Origin: an uncultured Clostridia bacterium
GTDB lineage: Bacteria; Bacillota; Clostridia; Christensenellales; CAG-917
Assembly: GCA_947174215.1 (NCBI GenBank)
Contig: CAMWIB010000043.1
Span: 1 to 8,029 of the forward strand
Reading direction: 5' to 3'
Length of the DNA: 8,029 nt
In this document: piece by piece, positions 5,984 through 8,029 of the stretch
Position numbering within the stretch: position 1 is the first letter of the stretch
How the letters are laid out: each line of letters opens with the position of its first letter
The notes under the pieces: model-generated
What the model was told of the DNA's origin: nothing
The model's database searches: none
The model's input: only the letters and a program-made list of their open reading frames with translations
Made by a program: the position numbers and the translations under genes

Positions 5984-7816
5984 TTATCCTACAACTATCA
6001 CTTTAACTTCGTGTGCGGCAATGGATAAATTCCCTTTTACCCTCTTTTTCGTGATTGCGTCAACGCCGCTTACTGTGCGTACAACCTCGTTATCCGTCGC
6101 GTTTGCGTACACTCTGAGCGTACCGCGCTCGTTTCTGCGTTCATAAACCAACAACTCGTCGTCAGCGACGAACACCGTTTCGCCAGTCAGCAGTTCCGCA
6201 TATTTCTTGCGAATATTGCCGAGCGCTTGATAGTATGCGACAATCTCCATATCCTCTCCACCCCACGGGTACGTGCCACGGTTGAGCGGGTCCTCAAAGC
6301 CTTGTACGCCAGCCTCGTCACCATAATATACGCAAGGCGTTCCTGCCAACGTATATTGCAACGTAGCCGCAAACAAAAGCCTTTGCTTTGACAAAGCGTA
6401 CTGTTCGTCAGACAGCTTGAAATCAGCTCTATCACGCTTCGACTGCGGTGCATCGACTCCGCTAAGGCAAGTAAGCGCGCGCACCGTATCGTGGCTGTCT
6501 ATGAGATTCATAAGCACGTCAAGGCTCTGCTTCGGATAATGTTCAAGCACGAGCGTAACCTTGTCAATAAACTCCGATTTATTGCCGCCAAGCGTGTATG
6601 CAAGTATCGCTTCCTTGAACGGATAATTCATCACCGAGTCGAGCTGTTCGCCCATAAAGTACGGTCGCCACGCGTCGTACGCTATCTTGATTGAAGCGTC
6701 CTCCCACACCTCGCCGACGACAAACATATCCTTACCCTTGTCCTTTATCGTCTTGCAAAGGTCTGTCGTGAAGTCGATAGGAAGCTCGTCAACAACGTCA
6801 AGTCGCCAACCCAAAACTCCCGCTTTGCTCCACTTATCTATAACGCCGTCCTTGCCGAGTATAAGCTCTCGGTAGCCCGCCGCACTCTTGTTGACGGTAG
6901 GCACAACCGTGCTTCCCCACCAACAGTGATACTCCATAGGATGGTTGTTGAAGTAGTACCAATCAAAGTATTTGGATTCCGTACTTTGGAATGCGCCAAG
7001 CTCTGAATACGAACCTTCGCGGTTGAAATATCTGCTATCCGAACCCGTATGGTTGAATACTCCGTCAAGCATCACTGCAATACCCTTTCTTTTCGCCTTT
7101 ACGATAAGCGTGCGGAACTCGTCCTCCGTTCCAAACAACTCGTCTATCTGCAAATAGTCGCCCGTATCGTAGCGGTGATTTGAAGAGGACTTAAAGATTG
7201 GTGAAAGATATATGCACGTTACTCCAAGAGATTTAAGGTAATCAAGCTTTGAAATAATACCTTTTATGTTTCCGCCATAGAAGTCGTCCGCGCGATAATC
7301 GTTGCCCTCTTCGGCAATATCGGGGCGCTCGTTCCAGTCAGAATGCAATCTTCCGCGTTTTGTGAAATTCTGCTCGCCGACCTTACAGAATCTATCCGCA
7401 AATATCTGATAAATTACACCGCGTTTTGCCCAATCAGGCGTTTTATAATCACATTTCGATACGGTCAACTGCCATTCAGGCAACCAATCGCCGCGTACCG
7501 CCGTGCCGCCTTCTCCTCTTCCGAAGAAAGCAATACCGCCGTCCGCAAGCTCGCCTTCAAAGCGGTAAAGCCATATACCGTACTCGTTCAGCGTGAACTC
7601 GCCCTCGAAAATATCCTGTCCGTCAACTACGCCGATATAAGGCAACTCGAATTTCTCATTCCTGCCTTCAATCACGCCGCCCTCGCCGTACGTCTGCCGC
7701 AACACAACAAATAACCTCTTGATTTGCATTTCGCAATCAAGAGGAAATTTTATCTTCGTTGCGCCGCCTACGTAAGACGCGCCGTATGGCTTTTTATTTA
7801 TTAAAGGATTAAACAT
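5984..7816 (-). CDS. GH13 alpha-amylase-family hydrolase (neopullulanase/cyclomaltodextrinase/maltogenic type)
   Basis: A 610-residue alpha-glucan hydrolase. Residues 1-125 look like a beta-rich N-terminal domain in the place of CBM34. The TIM barrel begins near 133 (GVIYQIFADRF). All catalytic regions are intact: region I DGVFNH (251-256), region II GWRLDVVDE with nucleophile D340, region III VVGEVWED with acid/base E369, and region IV LIDSHD with transition-state D443; RYDTGDY is at 215-221. VPTVN (305-309) lies where GH13_20 enzymes carry MPKLN, which with the N-terminal domain favours cyclomaltodextrinase/neopullulanase-like action on maltodextrins, cyclodextrins or pullulan. A C-terminal beta domain fills about 545-610. 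There is no signal peptide, so it should act in the cytoplasm on imported oligosaccharides. The start has GAGG at 7821-7824, four bases upstream. It heads an operon with the Sel1-repeat gene and converges with the MFS transporter. Family assignment is very firm; substrate preference is not. Confidence 0.93.
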   Translation of the reverse strand: MFNPLINKKPYGASYVGGATKIKFPLDCEMQIKRLFVVLRQTYGEGGVIEGRNEKFELPYIGVVDGQDIFEGEFTLNEYGIWLYRFEGELADGGIAFFGRGEGGTAVRGDWLPEWQLTVSKCDYKTPDWAKRGVIYQIFADRFCKVGEQNFTKRGRLHSDWNERPDIAEEGNDYRADDFYGGNIKGIISKLDYLKSLGVTCIYLSPIFKSSSNHRYDTGDYLQIDELFGTEDEFRTLIVKAKRKGIAVMLDGVFNHTGSDSRYFNREGSYSELGAFQSTESKYFDWYYFNNHPMEYHCWWGSTVVPTVNKSAAGYRELILGKDGVIDKWSKAGVLGWRLDVVDELPIDFTTDLCKTIKDKGKDMFVVGEVWEDASIKIAYDAWRPYFMGEQLDSVMNYPFKEAILAYTLGGNKSEFIDKVTLVLEHYPKQSLDVLMNLIDSHDTVRALTCLSGVDAPQSKRDRADFKLSDEQYALSKQRLLFAATLQYTLAGTPCVYYGDEAGVQGFEDPLNRGTYPWGGEDMEIVAYYQALGNIRKKYAELLTGETVFVADDELLVYERRNERGTLRVYANATDNEVVRTVSGVDAITKKRVKGNLSIAAHEVKVIVVG

Positions 7817-7864
7817 TTTACCTCAATTAGTTTTGTATGTGTAGAATTTGTAAAATGTGTTTTG

Positions 7865-7894
7865 ATTACAGGTTGTGTCTATTTTATTTTGCAA
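7865..7894 (-). promoter_or_regulatory. Predicted promoter of the GH13-Sel1 operon
   Basis: On the minus strand TTGCAA (7894-7889, 4 of 6) precedes TGTAAT (7870-7865, 5 of 6) by 18 bases, leaving a leader of about 40 bases to the ATG. The leader carries ACACAT twice in its first half and no clear hairpin. I see no convincing CcpA (cre) site, so catabolite control cannot be read from the sequence. Confidence is modest because of the 18-base spacing and the imperfect -35. Confidence 0.35.
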
Positions 7895-8029
7895 AATGAG
7901 GGGATTCACTCCCCTCTCGGGGTCCCCGCAAAACGTCCCTGTTTTGTGGGGCTAATTAGCAAGGCGTAACGTTTGGCGCAACTATTTTATGGGTTTCAAC
8001 CCCCAAATGCGCTTTGCATACTCCTCAAC
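7895..8029. repeat. Palindrome-rich gene-free stretch, possible interspersed repeat element
   Basis: Beyond the hairpin at 7898-7916 this stretch holds the palindrome CGGGG-T-CCCCG (7918-7928); an 11-bp stem pairing 7924-7934 with 7941-7951 (one G-U pair) around a GTCCCT loop; the perfect palindrome GCTAATTAGC (7951-7960); and GGGT/ACCC at 7991-8001. No gene is convincing on either strand. So many inverted repeats in 135 bases suggest a REP-like or other dispersed intergenic element, or a processed RNA, rather than ordinary spacer. The right border lies outside the window. Confidence 0.35.
7898..7916 (-). terminator. GC-rich hairpin, possible minus-strand terminator of an upstream gene
   Basis: GAGGGGA (7898-7904) pairs perfectly with TCCCCTC (7910-7916) around a 5-base loop. 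On the minus strand the stem is followed by ATTTTGC, a short T-run, so it could end a transcript arriving from beyond the right edge, just before the GH13 promoter. On the plus strand no T-run follows. It is also part of a larger palindrome cluster, so its purpose may be different. Confidence 0.35.

Noticed and set aside
7817..7897. CcpA (cre) site upstream of the GH13 gene
   Set aside because: Looked for because sugar operons in this group often have one; no sequence near the WTGNNANCGNWNNCW-type consensus is present.
7982..8029. Minus-strand open frame of 15 codons and a stop (TAG at 7984-7982) at the right edge, possibly the end of a gene
   Set aside because: Too short to identify, inside a palindrome-rich stretch, and other minus frames there are equally open; no motif supports coding.

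Overview
The window looks like chromosomal DNA from an anaerobic, probably gut-associated Bacillota (Clostridia-like) bacterium. This is an inference from gene content: an oxygen-sensitive radical-SAM activase, a paired short-chain ChrA-type transporter, a cytoplasmic GH13 enzyme, and Gram-positive-style promoters, Shine-Dalgarno sites and intrinsic terminators. No rRNA, tRNA, CRISPR array, transposase or phage gene is visible.

Layout, left to right. (1) 1-256 (+): the 3' end of a YpsA/DUF1273-like SLOG-fold protein. (2) 257-522: a gene-free gap with a perfect 14-bp inverted repeat, between convergent genes. (3) 523-1218 (-): a NrdG2-type radical SAM activase. (4) 1219-1337: a divergent promoter region. 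The rightward promoter is very strong (extended -10). The leftward one appears to start transcription at or near the activase ATG. (5) 1338-2842 (+): two short ChrA-family membrane proteins overlapping by ATGA, followed by an intrinsic terminator. (6) 2913-5064 (+): promoters, a leader and an MFS sugar-type (SLC45/GPH-like) transporter with a large outer insertion. It ends at a hairpin shared with the convergent gene. (7) 7816-5137 (-): a two-gene operon of a GH13 maltodextrin/cyclodextrin-type hydrolase and a cytoplasmic Sel1-repeat protein. (8) 7895-8029: gene-free DNA crowded with GC-rich palindromes.

How the genes may work together: the MFS transporter and the GH13 enzyme converge on each other, and both lack export or lipoprotein signals that would place the enzyme outside. 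A simple reading is that the transporter imports an alpha-glucoside or maltodextrin and the enzyme cleaves it in the cytoplasm. The two ChrA halves very probably form one heteromeric oxyanion transporter, as in other two-gene short-chain CHR systems. The activase and the YpsA-like fragment have no clear link to the rest.

This is mostly ordinary metabolic and transport DNA, and I see no clear new defence or mobile system. The points most worth a second look are the 140-residue outer insertion in the MFS protein, the translationally coupled GH13-Sel1 pair, the long charged tail on the first ChrA protein, the possible leaderless activase transcript and the palindrome cluster at the right edge.
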